64,000 bases of DNA from Rs1 sp038900335 (GCA_038900335.1 JBBMRB010000002.1:310001-374000), one strand, 5' to 3'; numbered from the stretch's first letter, positions 44,033-53,819 are shown. Numbers and translations: made by a program. The notes: generated from the letters alone by a model not told the origin.

Positions 44033-46090
44033 TTAAAACCTAAACTGTACGCCTAAATTAAGGGTCCGCGGCTGCAAAAGAACCGCTGTATCTAAGTCTC
44101 TAGAGTTAGCATTCTGAGTACGTGCAATTGCTTTTTTAGAGTCAAACACATTTTTTACAGAGGCAAACCATCTCGCTTGTCCTTGCTCATAAGCGACTTG
44201 CGCATCAGCGACAACGTAGGGAGATGTCTTACTGCGTGGTCTATTGTTGACGTCTGAATAGTAAGCATCAGAGAAGCGAGCGCCAAAACTTGTACTCCAT
44301 TTACCCTTGTGCCATCCAAGGCCGAGGTTTGCCGTGACTTTAGGGGCATTTAATAACTCATTGCCTTCAACACCGGAGTCAGCATATTCGCTTATTTTTG
44401 TCTCTAGAAGCGCTAAATTTGCAGACAGATCAATGGTGTCAGTCAATGCAGCTTCTAGCCCCACCTCTAAGCCGATAGTTTTAACCTTATCGGCATTACG
44501 AACCACAAAGCTCTCATCTGTCGTATCATTAGGTGTTAAATCAAAAGGTAGCTGCATATCTTTATATTGCGAATAAAATAAATTCTGAGTGGTTCTTACT
44601 TTGCCACCGAAGAAACTTTGACGAGAATAAATCTCATAAGTCCAAGCTGTTTCCTCTTCATATTCATAGTTAACAATAGGGAAACCAGAGGCGATACCGC
44701 CACCACCAGAGTTATAGCCTTTAGATGCTTGCACCCCCCAACTCACATTGTCACTCACTCTCCAGTTTAAACCTATTTTAGGTAGAAGTGCTGTGTAAGT
44801 TTCATCTGAAGATATATTGATAAGAGAGCGAGTAGGATCCCCGCCCTCGCGTTGGCGATGCTCGCGCTCATAACGAGTACCAATAGACAGATCAAGCGTT
44901 GGCGATAGTGGAACAACGCCTTCTGCGTATACTGCAATGGTATCTGTTTTGTCTCTAAAGCTTTGTAAGCCAGCAAATTGGATCGTTTCATCTTGGCGTG
45001 CGTTGTAAAAAAATGCACCGAGTATTGCACTTCTGCCCTCATCATCAGAGTATTTAAACTGTGGCTCAAGCACAAATTCTTTAGTATCAATTGTAGCATT
45101 CGAACCATTAGGTGCAGTGGTTCTACTAAAACTAAAGTCTGTTGCTGAGGTGTTTAATTCTAACTGCCAGTTATCATTGAGATCTTGAGAATATCCCACG
45201 CTTAAGCTGGTTGTTTTAGGCTGGTGAGTTGGTTGTTCAGGGAAGTTAGAGCGTTTTTCAGCAAAAGGCTTGACGATAATTTCACTGTTAGGCGCCACAT
45301 AATCTGTGTGGTTGAAATTAACGAGTAACCGAGAGTTAGTTTCCTCATTGGGAATGATTAATAGTTTTGAGCGAAATGACAGGCCGCTTACCAGGCCTGG
45401 ATTATCAACGCCTTGATAACTATCATAATCAACAGCAGAGTCGCGCTCAAAGCCATCGACACTAATACGTAGTGCGACTTTATCGTCAACTAATGGAACG
45501 TTCAGCATACCCGATGCACGTCGTTGAGCATCATTACCGATCGACATTTGCACCATAGCTTCCTCTTCAAACACAGGATCGTTTGTTTTTACAACGACAG
45601 CGCCTGCAATCGCATTACGCCCTACTAAGCTACTTTGCGGGCCGCGTAATACTTCTATTTTGTCGACATCAAATAAGCCGACATCACCAAAAGCAATCTC
45701 GTTATAGCTAGCTGGGCGCCCATCAATTTGCCAGCTTAGCCTTGGTCTACTACCGGCAAAGAAAGCATTCGCGTTCTCAGATGGCCCTGTACCATCGACT
45801 CCACGTACTGTTGGTGCTTTGCCTGTTCCTGTTACCATTGTAAAGTTTGTGGTTTTGCCAAGCACATCGTTTAATGTATCCAGCCCAGGTTTTCTTTCTA
45901 AATCTAAGCTATCTACTATATTAACGCTGTAGCTACTATCAAATATAGATCGTTGAATGAGCTCGCCAGTGACGGTCATTTTACCTATTTGTTGTGGTCT
46001 TTCATCGCCTACTGACTCTGCCCAAGTTACAGATCCCACCAGTAATAATGGAAGCACTGCCCAGTAGTTTATATTTACTATTTTATTCAT
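44033..46090 (-). CDS. TonB-dependent siderophore-type receptor
   Basis: The product has 685 residues with a signal peptide ending near VTWAESVGD. The plug domain covers about 45-170, with the TonB-box-like MTVTG and the segment VDKIEVLRGPQSSLVGRNA. The 22-strand barrel ends in the outer-membrane signature RTLNLGVQFRF with terminal F. The start is supported by GAGG, and a Fur box lies at 46120-46140. The adjacent AraC regulator is typical of siderophore systems, so a ferric siderophore is the likely cargo. The particular siderophore is unknown. Confidence 0.9.
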   Translation of the reverse strand: MNKIVNINYWAVLPLLLVGSVTWAESVGDERPQQIGKMTVTGELIQRSIFDSSYSVNIVDSLDLERKPGLDTLNDVLGKTTNFTMVTGTGKAPTVRGVDGTGPSENANAFFAGSRPRLSWQIDGRPASYNEIAFGDVGLFDVDKIEVLRGPQSSLVGRNAIAGAVVVKTNDPVFEEEAMVQMSIGNDAQRRASGMLNVPLVDDKVALRISVDGFERDSAVDYDSYQGVDNPGLVSGLSFRSKLLIIPNEETNSRLLVNFNHTDYVAPNSEIIVKPFAEKRSNFPEQPTHQPKTTSLSVGYSQDLNDNWQLELNTSATDFSFSRTTAPNGSNATIDTKEFVLEPQFKYSDDEGRSAILGAFFYNARQDETIQFAGLQSFRDKTDTIAVYAEGVVPLSPTLDLSIGTRYEREHRQREGGDPTRSLINISSDETYTALLPKIGLNWRVSDNVSWGVQASKGYNSGGGGIASGFPIVNYEYEEETAWTYEIYSRQSFFGGKVRTTQNLFYSQYKDMQLPFDLTPNDTTDESFVVRNADKVKTIGLEVGLEAALTDTIDLSANLALLETKISEYADSGVEGNELLNAPKVTANLGLGWHKGKWSTSFGARFSDAYYSDVNNRPRSKTSPYVVADAQVAYEQGQARWFASVKNVFDSKKAIARTQNANSRDLDTAVLLQPRTLNLGVQFRF

Positions 46091-46119
46091 ACAGCCTCAA
46101 CTTTAATATACTTAAATCT

Positions 46120-46140
46120 AATTGATAATAGATATCATTT
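46120..46140. promoter_or_regulatory. Fur box between TonB receptor and AraC regulator
   Basis: The sequence AATTGATAATAGATATCATTT is close to the GATAATGATAATCATTATC consensus. It lies 30 bases upstream of the receptor start and between divergent genes, so iron repression of both is expected. Confidence 0.65.
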
Positions 46141-46232
46141 ACATTTATATTATTATGTTGATACCATGTGTGCCACCCCATAACAGCGAAAAGATCCAAT
46201 AGCGGGTAATATTTTAATGAGGACCATAAAAA

Positions 46233-47114
46233 TTGGCAGATGCTAAAAAACCAGTTAACGATGAATATTTTCGTCAACGAATAGCCGCAGTGGGCGGGCA
46301 ATCTAATTTGACCTTAGCTGATCCATTAGGAGTAAGCACATTAGCGCATGCTGACTTTCTACCTTTTGAAGGATTATACGGAGCATCTCCCAATTTAATG
46401 TTGACGCTTTGTACCGCTCACATAGGACGAATGGGCCGTTACTGTGCACAAAACCAGTTGGAAGGTGTCATTCGCCCCGGCACTTTTTTGCTTGCATTGC
46501 CGAATACTCCCGCTCAAGGATTTTGGTCAAAAACACAGATGCTCGGTATTTCTATCAACCTAGAAAAGCTTACCAAAATGTTAGAGCAAGTATACTTGGT
46601 TGATGATTTGCTACCTGCTGCTACTAGCTTGCACACTGACACTCTCATTTCTTCAGTCATGACAGCAATGTGGAGAGATGCAGAGTTACATGGTTTATCG
46701 AGTGCCTTTTTTGAACAGGGTATGATGCTGCTATTAGATCGTTTAGTCGGGCTTGATAATAAAAAGCCTGCCACTAAGCGCAGCTATCAGCTCAATAAAA
46801 TAAAACTGCGGAGAGTATTAGAGTTAATAGAGAGCCGTTTAGAGCAAGATGTCACAGTATCTGAATTAGCAGCTTTAGCGGAACTGGATACTCGCAGTTT
46901 TACTCGCGCTTTTAATGCGACCACCGGTTTCTCGCCTTATGTCTACTTCACAATGAGAAGAATGGAGTTAGCGAAGCGATTAATGCTAGAGACGACACAA
47001 ACCATCACCGAGATTTCGATGCAGGTTGGTTATAGTAATCCCAGTAAATTCTCTGCTGCATTTCGCCGTATTTGTGCAATACCTCCAAATACTTGGAGGC
47101 GTGACAATAGTTAA
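46233..47114 (+). CDS. AraC-family transcriptional regulator
   Basis: The 293-residue protein starts at TTG; GAGGA nine bases upstream and the lack of a nearby ATG support this. The amino part (1-180) is a sensor domain of unknown ligand. The carboxy part holds two helix-turn-helix motifs: TVSELAALAELDTRSFTRAF and TITEISMQVGYSNPSKFSAA. It is divergent from the TonB receptor. Members of this group activate receptors when the matching siderophore is present. Confidence 0.88.
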   Translation: MADAKKPVNDEYFRQRIAAVGGQSNLTLADPLGVSTLAHADFLPFEGLYGASPNLMLTLCTAHIGRMGRYCAQNQLEGVIRPGTFLLALPNTPAQGFWSKTQMLGISINLEKLTKMLEQVYLVDDLLPAATSLHTDTLISSVMTAMWRDAELHGLSSAFFEQGMMLLLDRLVGLDNKKPATKRSYQLNKIKLRRVLELIESRLEQDVTVSELAALAELDTRSFTRAFNATTGFSPYVYFTMRRMELAKRLMLETTQTITEISMQVGYSNPSKFSAAFRRICAIPPNTWRRDNS

Positions 47115-47131
47115 TAAGTCATTGAAGTAAA

Positions 47132-47977
47132 TTATTTTCGGTAAAATGCAGTGCTTAACGTAGAGATCGCCTGCCCTATACGCGGCCCAAAACCTATCAT
47201 TAGTAAGGCGTCCATCGTCACTAAATGTTTATTCTTTCCCGCTGGCGTTTGGCTAATAGCTGGGTTACTTAATAGTGCCTCAATGTCCTTGTGCTGTACT
47301 CTATCACTGACCATTAAAATGGCCTCGGGTTGAGCGGCAATCAAAGCCTCTAAAGATATTGCTTTGTAGCCATTAAAGCCACTGACAGCGTTAACACCAC
47401 CTGCCAGTCGAATCATTTCTGTCACCGGTGTATCATCACCAGCAACAATAGGGCTACCGGATTTAATACTGAGTATAAACAAGACTTTTATAGGCTGTTT
47501 ACTAGGATCTATCTTTAGCTGTGCTTGTTCGACATCATGTTTAATACTTTGCCATAACAACTCACCTTGTGGACGCATATCTAAAAGCTCGGCTACACCA
47601 ATCACTTTTTCTTTTACTGTAGCTAACGACGCATTATCACTATAACGCCTGACTAGAATGCCTGCAGCTTCTATTTGATTTAACGTTTTATCTGGGCCTG
47701 AATCGTCAGTAGCGATCAACAAATTAGGCTCCAATGATATGACGCCCTCTGCTGAAATATCACGCTTGTAACCTATCTGCGCTAGGCTTTTTGCCTGTAC
47801 GGGGAAACTTGAAGTAGTATCGACTCCCACTAAGAGATCTTCACGATTGAGGGCATAAATGATTTCCGTGAGCGAGCCATCGGCTGATACGATGCGCATA
47901 GGTTTTTGCTCAGCTATTGCTAGGCTGAAACTACAGCCAATAATCATCGTTAGTAAATAAATTTTCAGTTTTTGCAT
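47132..47977 (-). CDS. hmuT: Haem ABC transporter periplasmic binding protein, HmuT-like
   Basis: The product has 281 residues from the ATG at 47977 (MQKLKIYLLTMIIG); the frame extends 27 codons upstream without a signal-like start. A signal peptide precedes a helical-backbone binding protein with RIVSADGSLTEIIYAL, GYKRDISAEGVISLEPNLLI and MIGFGPRIGQAI, all typical of HmuT. No HmuU or HmuV gene is in the window, so the permease and ATPase must be elsewhere or replaced. A near-perfect Fur box lies upstream at 48060-48080. Confidence 0.88.
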   Translation of the reverse strand: MQKLKIYLLTMIIGCSFSLAIAEQKPMRIVSADGSLTEIIYALNREDLLVGVDTTSSFPVQAKSLAQIGYKRDISAEGVISLEPNLLIATDDSGPDKTLNQIEAAGILVRRYSDNASLATVKEKVIGVAELLDMRPQGELLWQSIKHDVEQAQLKIDPSKQPIKVLFILSIKSGSPIVAGDDTPVTEMIRLAGGVNAVSGFNGYKAISLEALIAAQPEAILMVSDRVQHKDIEALLSNPAISQTPAGKNKHLVTMDALLMIGFGPRIGQAISTLSTAFYRK

Positions 47978-48059
47978 GCTAAATGTAGTCTCTGCTTTTA
48001 TTTTATGAAGGCATTGGTAATTTTTTAGCAGAATAATATAGAACAAACCGCCTAACAAG

Positions 48060-48080
48060 TAATAATGATTATCATTAACT
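48060..48080. promoter_or_regulatory. Fur box upstream of hmuT
   Basis: TAATAATGATTATCATTAAC is an almost perfect Fur palindrome. It lies about 85 bases upstream of the chosen hmuT start. Confidence 0.8.
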
Positions 48081-48331
48081 TAATATTTTATAGCTCCACT
48101 ACCCTGTTTTGTGATTTTAATACAAGAGCCTATACCACTTATAAAACAAACCAAACTGATGTTGCCTTTGTAAATATAATAAAATATTCAATAAAAACAA
48201 AAACTAGTACAACTTAATTACTAATACTGAATACTGCCGCTTGTATCAATTACAGCGATTACATCTTTAAATCAGCAGACCTCTAGAAGATAAACATATT
48301 AGTGAATGATAAAAAGACAATATTACTAAAT

Positions 48332-48350
48332 AGTAATGATTATCATTTGC
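48332..48350. promoter_or_regulatory. Fur box upstream of the haem receptor
   Basis: AGTAATGATTATCATTTGC is a clear Fur palindrome. It lies about 140 bases upstream of the TonB receptor start and should repress the receptor and the following ABC gene when iron is plentiful. Confidence 0.8.
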
Positions 48351-48489
48351 TCTTTACTTGTTATTTGTAATTAAGCTAGAATGCCCAGCGTTATTTATCA
48401 GCTAAATGTATTGCCAGCAAGTTTTCTTAGATTTTTCATGAAAAGCCAGCCAGTCAACTAATTAACTTAATCCAGTTATTGAGGTTTTC

Positions 48490-50742
48490 ATGTACTATAA
48501 ATTCACCTGCACATTAGTAGCGGGCTCCGCCCTTGTAATTTCTTCCAACATCCTTGCACAAGATACTGATATTAAAAATGCAACCGAACAAATTGGCGGT
48601 AGTAGCTTATTAAATAAAATCACCATATTTGGCGATAGACAAGGTCGAAAACCACTCGATGTCGCTGCCAATATTACTGTTATCGGTAGTGAGGAGCTGG
48701 CAGATCACGCGATTACAGACATGCAGGAACTCGTTCGCTACGAACCTGGCATAGAAGTACTACGCCAAACCACATCGACAGATCCTTTCAATACCTTTAA
48801 CGGTTTTAATATTCGAGGTGTCGGCGGTAACCGAGTACAAATGATGGTTGATGGTGCACGTTTACCTGAGCGTATTATCGATGGTACGCGTGATTATCTT
48901 GATTTTAATTTTACCAAACAGGTTGATATTGTACGCGGACCCGGCTCTGTTTTATGGGGCGCAGATGCTCTAGGCGGTATCGTCGCTTTAGAAACACTTG
49001 ACCCTGATGATATTTTAAATGATCGAAAAACCTCTGGTGGCGAAATAGGCACATCTTACAATAGTTTAGATAACGAACTGAGCTCTACAGTGACATATGC
49101 CCATCAAGTGTCTGAGCAATTAAGTTTACTGGGCGGCCTTAATTATACACGGGCTAATGAAGCAGAATTTGGCAATGCGAAAGCCGATGGCGGTATCTGG
49201 GGTTGTTCGCGTAATGTCTCATCTGGGGCAACACCATGTAATGAGCTAGACCCAACAGATAAAGACAGTTATCGAGGCTTAGCTAAAGCTGTGTTTACGC
49301 CAAATGAACAGCATAGGTTTGAATTTACCGGCGATTACATGAAACGTAATACAGATGTCGATTTTGACACAACACTGGGACTCACCTCTTCTGGCGACAT
49401 TATTAATAACTATGATCGACAGCTTGATTTATATCGAGGTCACTTTTCTGTACAACATGAATGGGATATCGGTAGTCAGTTAATTGATAATTTAAAGTGG
49501 AGCTTGAGTTATTCTCCTAGTGGTTATGAACGTACTGGTGTAGAGAGTAAAACCAATAGCAGTAGTGAGGATATCGTTGAGAATGATTTTCTATCATTTA
49601 GTGAAAAATTTATAGAATTTGATGCACAAGCCACATCTTGGGTTGATATAGGAAGTGTTGGCCACACCTTCACTTGGGGAATTGATGGAGACTTCACAAA
49701 AACAGATTACCAACGCATTGATTCTGTACAAAATTTAACATTAGGTACTACAACTGAATCACGCGCAGGTGGTTTTAACTTTGCCAATGCAGAAACAGTG
49801 CGAGCTGATATTTTTGTTCAAGACCAAATCGAATTCTTTGATGGCAGGCTAGAAATAACACCAGGGATGCGTTATGCAACCTATAGCTTGGACCCTAAAC
49901 CAGATGAAGACTATCAATCTGTTGTTGGTTCTGAACCTGTTAAAGTGACGGACAATGCAGTGCTTTACGCACTAGGTGCCGATTTTAAACTCGATGATAC
50001 TTATTCAGTTTATGCAGCCTTTAATGAAGGCTTTAAAATGCCGACAGCTCAACAGCTTTATACTTCTCTACCAGGTACTTTCTTTACTCTAATTCCGGCC
50101 CCTGATTTACGCCCTGAAACAGTGAAAAACTACGATATCGGTTTTCGCGGTGAATTCAATCGCGGCTTTTTCTCAATTAATTTCTTCAAAGCTGACTATA
50201 CGGACTTCATACAGTCATTTTACAATCCGCCAGGCACCAGCGATTACACCTATCGCAACCTTTCAACTGTCAGCTTACACGGTATCGAAGCCTCTGCCGC
50301 CATGGATATCGGTAAAAATCTAAAGGCTGATTTTTCTGTTGCATGGCAAAAAGGGACACAAAAAGTTAACTCAACATCTGATACACAAGATTATACTGCC
50401 CCACCACTTAAAGCTGTTATTGGCTTAGATTACTCTATTGCAAAATACGATTTTACCCTTGGGGCAACAACCACATTAGTCTCTGCTGTAAAACACACTG
50501 ATAGCGACAATGACTTCAAACCGGCAGGTTACGGTTTACTTGATCTATCGGCAAAATGGCAACCTACGAAAAACTCTAAACTGCGTTTTGGGATTAAAAA
50601 TGTATTTGATAAGCGTTACTTTCAAGCCAGTGCTGCCGGTTATGCGCTAACAGCAAGCGAAAGTGTCGCAAATGCTAACCCAATTGAATTACAAACGGGG
50701 CCTGCGAGATCTTTTGAATTAAGTTATAACGTTAAATTCTAG
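48490..50742 (+). CDS. TonB-dependent haem/haemoglobin-type receptor
   Basis: The product has 750 residues with a signal peptide ending near ILAQDTD. The plug includes FNIRGVGGNRVQMMVDG and VDIVRGPGSVLWGADALGG, typical of the haemoglobin/transferrin/lactoferrin receptor group. The barrel has NEGFKMPTAQQLY and PDLRPE, a version of the FRAP/NPDL haem-receptor motif, and ends SFELSYNVKF. GAGG precedes the ATG. The next gene, a fused ABC transporter, begins seven bases after the stop, so the two form an operon. Confidence 0.9.
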   Translation: MYYKFTCTLVAGSALVISSNILAQDTDIKNATEQIGGSSLLNKITIFGDRQGRKPLDVAANITVIGSEELADHAITDMQELVRYEPGIEVLRQTTSTDPFNTFNGFNIRGVGGNRVQMMVDGARLPERIIDGTRDYLDFNFTKQVDIVRGPGSVLWGADALGGIVALETLDPDDILNDRKTSGGEIGTSYNSLDNELSSTVTYAHQVSEQLSLLGGLNYTRANEAEFGNAKADGGIWGCSRNVSSGATPCNELDPTDKDSYRGLAKAVFTPNEQHRFEFTGDYMKRNTDVDFDTTLGLTSSGDIINNYDRQLDLYRGHFSVQHEWDIGSQLIDNLKWSLSYSPSGYERTGVESKTNSSSEDIVENDFLSFSEKFIEFDAQATSWVDIGSVGHTFTWGIDGDFTKTDYQRIDSVQNLTLGTTTESRAGGFNFANAETVRADIFVQDQIEFFDGRLEITPGMRYATYSLDPKPDEDYQSVVGSEPVKVTDNAVLYALGADFKLDDTYSVYAAFNEGFKMPTAQQLYTSLPGTFFTLIPAPDLRPETVKNYDIGFRGEFNRGFFSINFFKADYTDFIQSFYNPPGTSDYTYRNLSTVSLHGIEASAAMDIGKNLKADFSVAWQKGTQKVNSTSDTQDYTAPPLKAVIGLDYSIAKYDFTLGATTTLVSAVKHTDSDNDFKPAGYGLLDLSAKWQPTKNSKLRFGIKNVFDKRYFQASAAGYALTASESVANANPIELQTGPARSFELSYNVKF

Positions 50743-50749
50743 GGTTTTC

Positions 50750-52480
50750 ATGCTTAAAATTTTCTCTCAAATTTGGCGTCTGACGCGCATTGCAGCGTCA
50801 GGGCCTGCTAGCCTGTTCACTTCAATTTTCTTAGTCTGTATTATTGCTTTAGAATTGATGAGTATCTGGATCTCTTTAAGGTTCATTTCTTGGAATGCAG
50901 ATTTTTTTGGCGCATTAGAATCCTACGATACAAAGCAAGCGCTAATACAAACCGCGTTCTACTTCACATTAACGATAATAAGCGCCTTGCGGTTTTTAAT
51001 ATCAGACTACTTTAGAAAATGTGTATTGATACGTTGGCGCACAGCGTTGACAGAACATGCTCTTAGCCTATGGCTTGCAGACCAATCTTACTGGCATTTA
51101 AGAGAAGGCTTTACTAAAAATGCGCCAGAAAACCCAGATCAAAGAATAGCAGAAGACTGTCGTCTCTTTGTAGCAGGCTTGCTGGGCCAAGCACTTGATT
51201 TATTTACGCGTTTAGTTGGAGTATTTTCTTATGTAGCAGTGCTTTGGTCGCTGACTAACTTCGCCTTAAAACTGTCATTTTTAGGAGTAGATCTATCGAT
51301 ACCTCACTATTTAGTTTGGTTCGCTTTTATATATGTTTTTATTTCAAGTATTGTGATTCACCTGCTGGGCTGGCGCCTAAAAGATCTGAATTTTAATCAA
51401 CAGCGCCACGAAGCTGAGTTTAGGTATTCTCTAGTACAACTACGTGATAATGCTGCTCAAATAGCCCTTGCCGGTGGTGAATCAGCTGAAAGAAACAGGT
51501 TAGATCTACGATTTGACAGTATAGTAAATAACTGGCGTAAATTAATGAATCGCGAATTTATCATAGGCCTGTTTAGACGTCCTTATTTTCAAACTGTTTT
51601 GCGCATTCCGCTGTTCCTGTCACTGCCTGCGTACTTGGCGAAAGAAGTCACATTTGGCGGCTTAATGCAGCTTGCATCAGCCTTTTCAAGAGTCACTACA
51701 ACGCTAAGCTGGTTTATTTTTTCCTATAAAAGTTTGGCAGAGTTCGTCGCGACCTCACAGCGTTTAGCCCAATTGTTAGACAGCTTAGAACACAAAGAGT
51801 ATATGCCTGATGTGGTGCGTGATATAAACCGTAAGTTTGATGACAAACAACAGCTAACACTTCAAAATTTAGTACTTTATACTCCTTTCGCTGGCAAATT
51901 ATTGAATATTAAACGACTGACTATTAAGCAAGGTGAGCGAGTATGGCTTCACGCACCCTCTGGATCAGGTAAGAGTACTCTGATGCGGGCACTGGCAGGA
52001 TTGTGGCCCTACGGTACTGGTAAAATCTCTGTGCCAAGTGGACAGCTTTTTTTTGCATCCCAAACACCTTATATCAACACTGATGACATAGCAGCAGCGC
52101 TAACATACCCAAAGGCCGCTGAAAACTTTAAGCAATTAGATCTCATTAAAACCCTCTCGGTTGTCGGTTTAGAGCACAAAATATCATGCTTAGAACAAAA
52201 CAGTTGTGCAGCTTTAGAAGGCTTGTCTAATGGCGAACGACAACGTTTTATCTTTGCCCGTATACTATTGGCAAAACCTGATTGGCTATTTCTGGATGAA
52301 CCAACCTCAGGGCTTGATAAATGTTCAGAAGATAGACTATTCAAGCTTTTAAAGTCACGTTTACCCAACACTACTATTATATGTGTTGCTCATTATTCAC
52401 CTAGTGGCCTTGATATCACGAGAACGTTAGCTCTTACAGACTTTAAAGGTATTGATTTACAAAAAGATGAAAAGCACTAG
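50750..52480 (+). CDS. Fused ABC transporter (permease plus ATPase), YddA/SbmA-like
   Basis: The 576-residue protein has an amino ABC_membrane_2-type domain with about six membrane segments (to about 330). The ATPase domain carries APSGSGKST (Walker A), LSNGERQRF (signature) and WLFLDEPTSGLD (Walker B). E. coli YddA sits with the TonB receptor YddB, and Pectobacterium FusD with the ferredoxin receptor FusA. The seven-base gap to the haem-type receptor here suggests a similar pairing. No M16 protease is present. Direction of transport is not shown. Confidence 0.88.
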   Translation: MLKIFSQIWRLTRIAASGPASLFTSIFLVCIIALELMSIWISLRFISWNADFFGALESYDTKQALIQTAFYFTLTIISALRFLISDYFRKCVLIRWRTALTEHALSLWLADQSYWHLREGFTKNAPENPDQRIAEDCRLFVAGLLGQALDLFTRLVGVFSYVAVLWSLTNFALKLSFLGVDLSIPHYLVWFAFIYVFISSIVIHLLGWRLKDLNFNQQRHEAEFRYSLVQLRDNAAQIALAGGESAERNRLDLRFDSIVNNWRKLMNREFIIGLFRRPYFQTVLRIPLFLSLPAYLAKEVTFGGLMQLASAFSRVTTTLSWFIFSYKSLAEFVATSQRLAQLLDSLEHKEYMPDVVRDINRKFDDKQQLTLQNLVLYTPFAGKLLNIKRLTIKQGERVWLHAPSGSGKSTLMRALAGLWPYGTGKISVPSGQLFFASQTPYINTDDIAAALTYPKAAENFKQLDLIKTLSVVGLEHKISCLEQNSCAALEGLSNGERQRFIFARILLAKPDWLFLDEPTSGLDKCSEDRLFKLLKSRLPNTTIICVAHYSPSGLDITRTLALTDFKGIDLQKDEKH

Positions 52481-52793
52481 TACAATGAATGCAGAATTTT
52501 TCCAAGCTCAATCTATTATCAATCAGGTTTCATATTTAGAGCTAAAATGGTCATTATTGCAAAAACTGCAAATTTAGGCCGGTTTATGGAATATTAACTT
52601 TCTTTGATTAACCGTGCTTAGCGCAACGTTTACTGAATAAGTGTAAAAAATAAATTATTATACCGATAAGCTATCGGTTGACTGCAAAGCAATCTTATTC
52701 ATCCATCCTACTCAGCTATTTGTATTAAACATAAAATTTATACCTAAAAAAGCCCGTTGACAAAAATCACGGGCTTGTGATGTATCTCAATAC
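52481..52793. other. Convergent intergenic region
   Basis: Apart from the hairpin at 52750-52776 I see no gene. AT-rich sequence with a short TAAAAAATAAATTA-like run. Confidence 0.4.
52750..52776 (-). terminator. Terminator of the proline-racemase operon
   Basis: AAGCCCGT (52750-52757) pairs with ACGGGCTT (52769-52776). Read on the minus strand it runs into six T, so it ends minus-strand transcripts. Confidence 0.85.
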
Positions 52794-53819
52794 TTATTCT
52801 TGCGGCCAAGTATCACTTAATCTGTATCCTTGTGGCCAAGGATCACTTGGGTCTAACATATGTTGATGTGTACCCGTTACCCAGCCTCTACCTGATATTT
52901 CAGGAATAATTGCATCATATTCACCCACTTTACACGTGCGTAAAATCGTACCTGTAAAAGTAGAGCCTATAAGAGATATGCCGGTAAATGTATCTCCCAC
53001 ACTCATGACTCCTCTTGCGTGAAGTATTGCCATACGCGCGCTGATGGATGTTCCTGTTGGCGATCGATCAACCTTTGCAGGTTTAATCGCTACTGCTGAC
53101 ATTGCCTGAAAACCCGTTGCTGTTTTTACTAACTCACCTGCAAATAAACAAAACGAAAAATGCGTCCAGTCTTGCTCAGGGTGGCTAAACGTTAGTTTCT
53201 CATTAGCGGCCTTGGTTATTTTAGAGCCTATACTTGCAATCTTATCAGCTTGATCTGCCTTAAGCTCAATACCAATAGCTGCTGGATCAACGACAACAAA
53301 GCTGTCACCTCCATAGGCTATATCTACAATTATTTCTCCCAGCTCAGGAACAAAGAGCTTTTGTCCTAATTCACACGCAAATGATGGGACATTTTCGACA
53401 TGAATACGTTGAGCTTTACCTTCAGAGCATTCAGCACGCACTTTAACCAATCCGCCAGGTGCTTCTAGTGTCATTTCTGTTATTGGCTCTATCATCGGTA
53501 TTAGGCCAGTATCCAATAGCACTGTCGCAACACAAATGCTGTTAGAACCAGACATTGGAGGAGTATCCTCAGGTTCCATAATTATCCATGCATAACTTGC
53601 TTGCACATTTTTAGAGGGCACAAGTAAATTCACATGTCGAAAAACACCACCTCTAGGCTCGTTTAAAACAAAATTACGTAGTTCTCCATCTCTATGTATC
53701 CACTCGCGCTGCTCCCAAAGAGTATTGCCAGGAGGTGATTGCACGCCACCTACAATAACATCCCCTACTTCTCCTTCAGCATGACATGATACAACATGAA
53801 TTAATTTACTTGATCTCAT
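52794..53819 (-). CDS. Proline racemase family enzyme with Ser/Thr at the catalytic positions
   Basis: The 341-residue protein has the family fold markers HVVSCHAEGEVGDV and APGGLV. At the two sites where racemases and hydroxyproline epimerases have cysteine (MCGHG and SPCGT), this protein has S90 (PPMSGSNS) and T255 (DRSPTGT). Dehydratases for trans-3-hydroxyproline have Thr at the second site, so dehydration is more likely than racemisation, but the Ser/Thr pair is uncommon. The carboxy end has a 30-base tandem repeat giving WPQGYRLSDTWPQE. It lies downstream of an amino acid ABC transporter that probably imports its substrate. Confidence 0.85.
   Translation of the reverse strand: MRSSKLIHVVSCHAEGEVGDVIVGGVQSPPGNTLWEQREWIHRDGELRNFVLNEPRGGVFRHVNLLVPSKNVQASYAWIIMEPEDTPPMSGSNSICVATVLLDTGLIPMIEPITEMTLEAPGGLVKVRAECSEGKAQRIHVENVPSFACELGQKLFVPELGEIIVDIAYGGDSFVVVDPAAIGIELKADQADKIASIGSKITKAANEKLTFSHPEQDWTHFSFCLFAGELVKTATGFQAMSAVAIKPAKVDRSPTGTSISARMAILHARGVMSVGDTFTGISLIGSTFTGTILRTCKVGEYDAIIPEISGRGWVTGTHQHMLDPSDPWPQGYRLSDTWPQE

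Larger units (their letters stand above)
47978..48489. other. Divergent iron-regulated promoter region
   Basis: This gap lies between hmuT (minus) and the haem receptor (plus). It holds two Fur boxes, listed separately, and AT-rich promoter sequence. No gene was seen. Confidence 0.6.
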
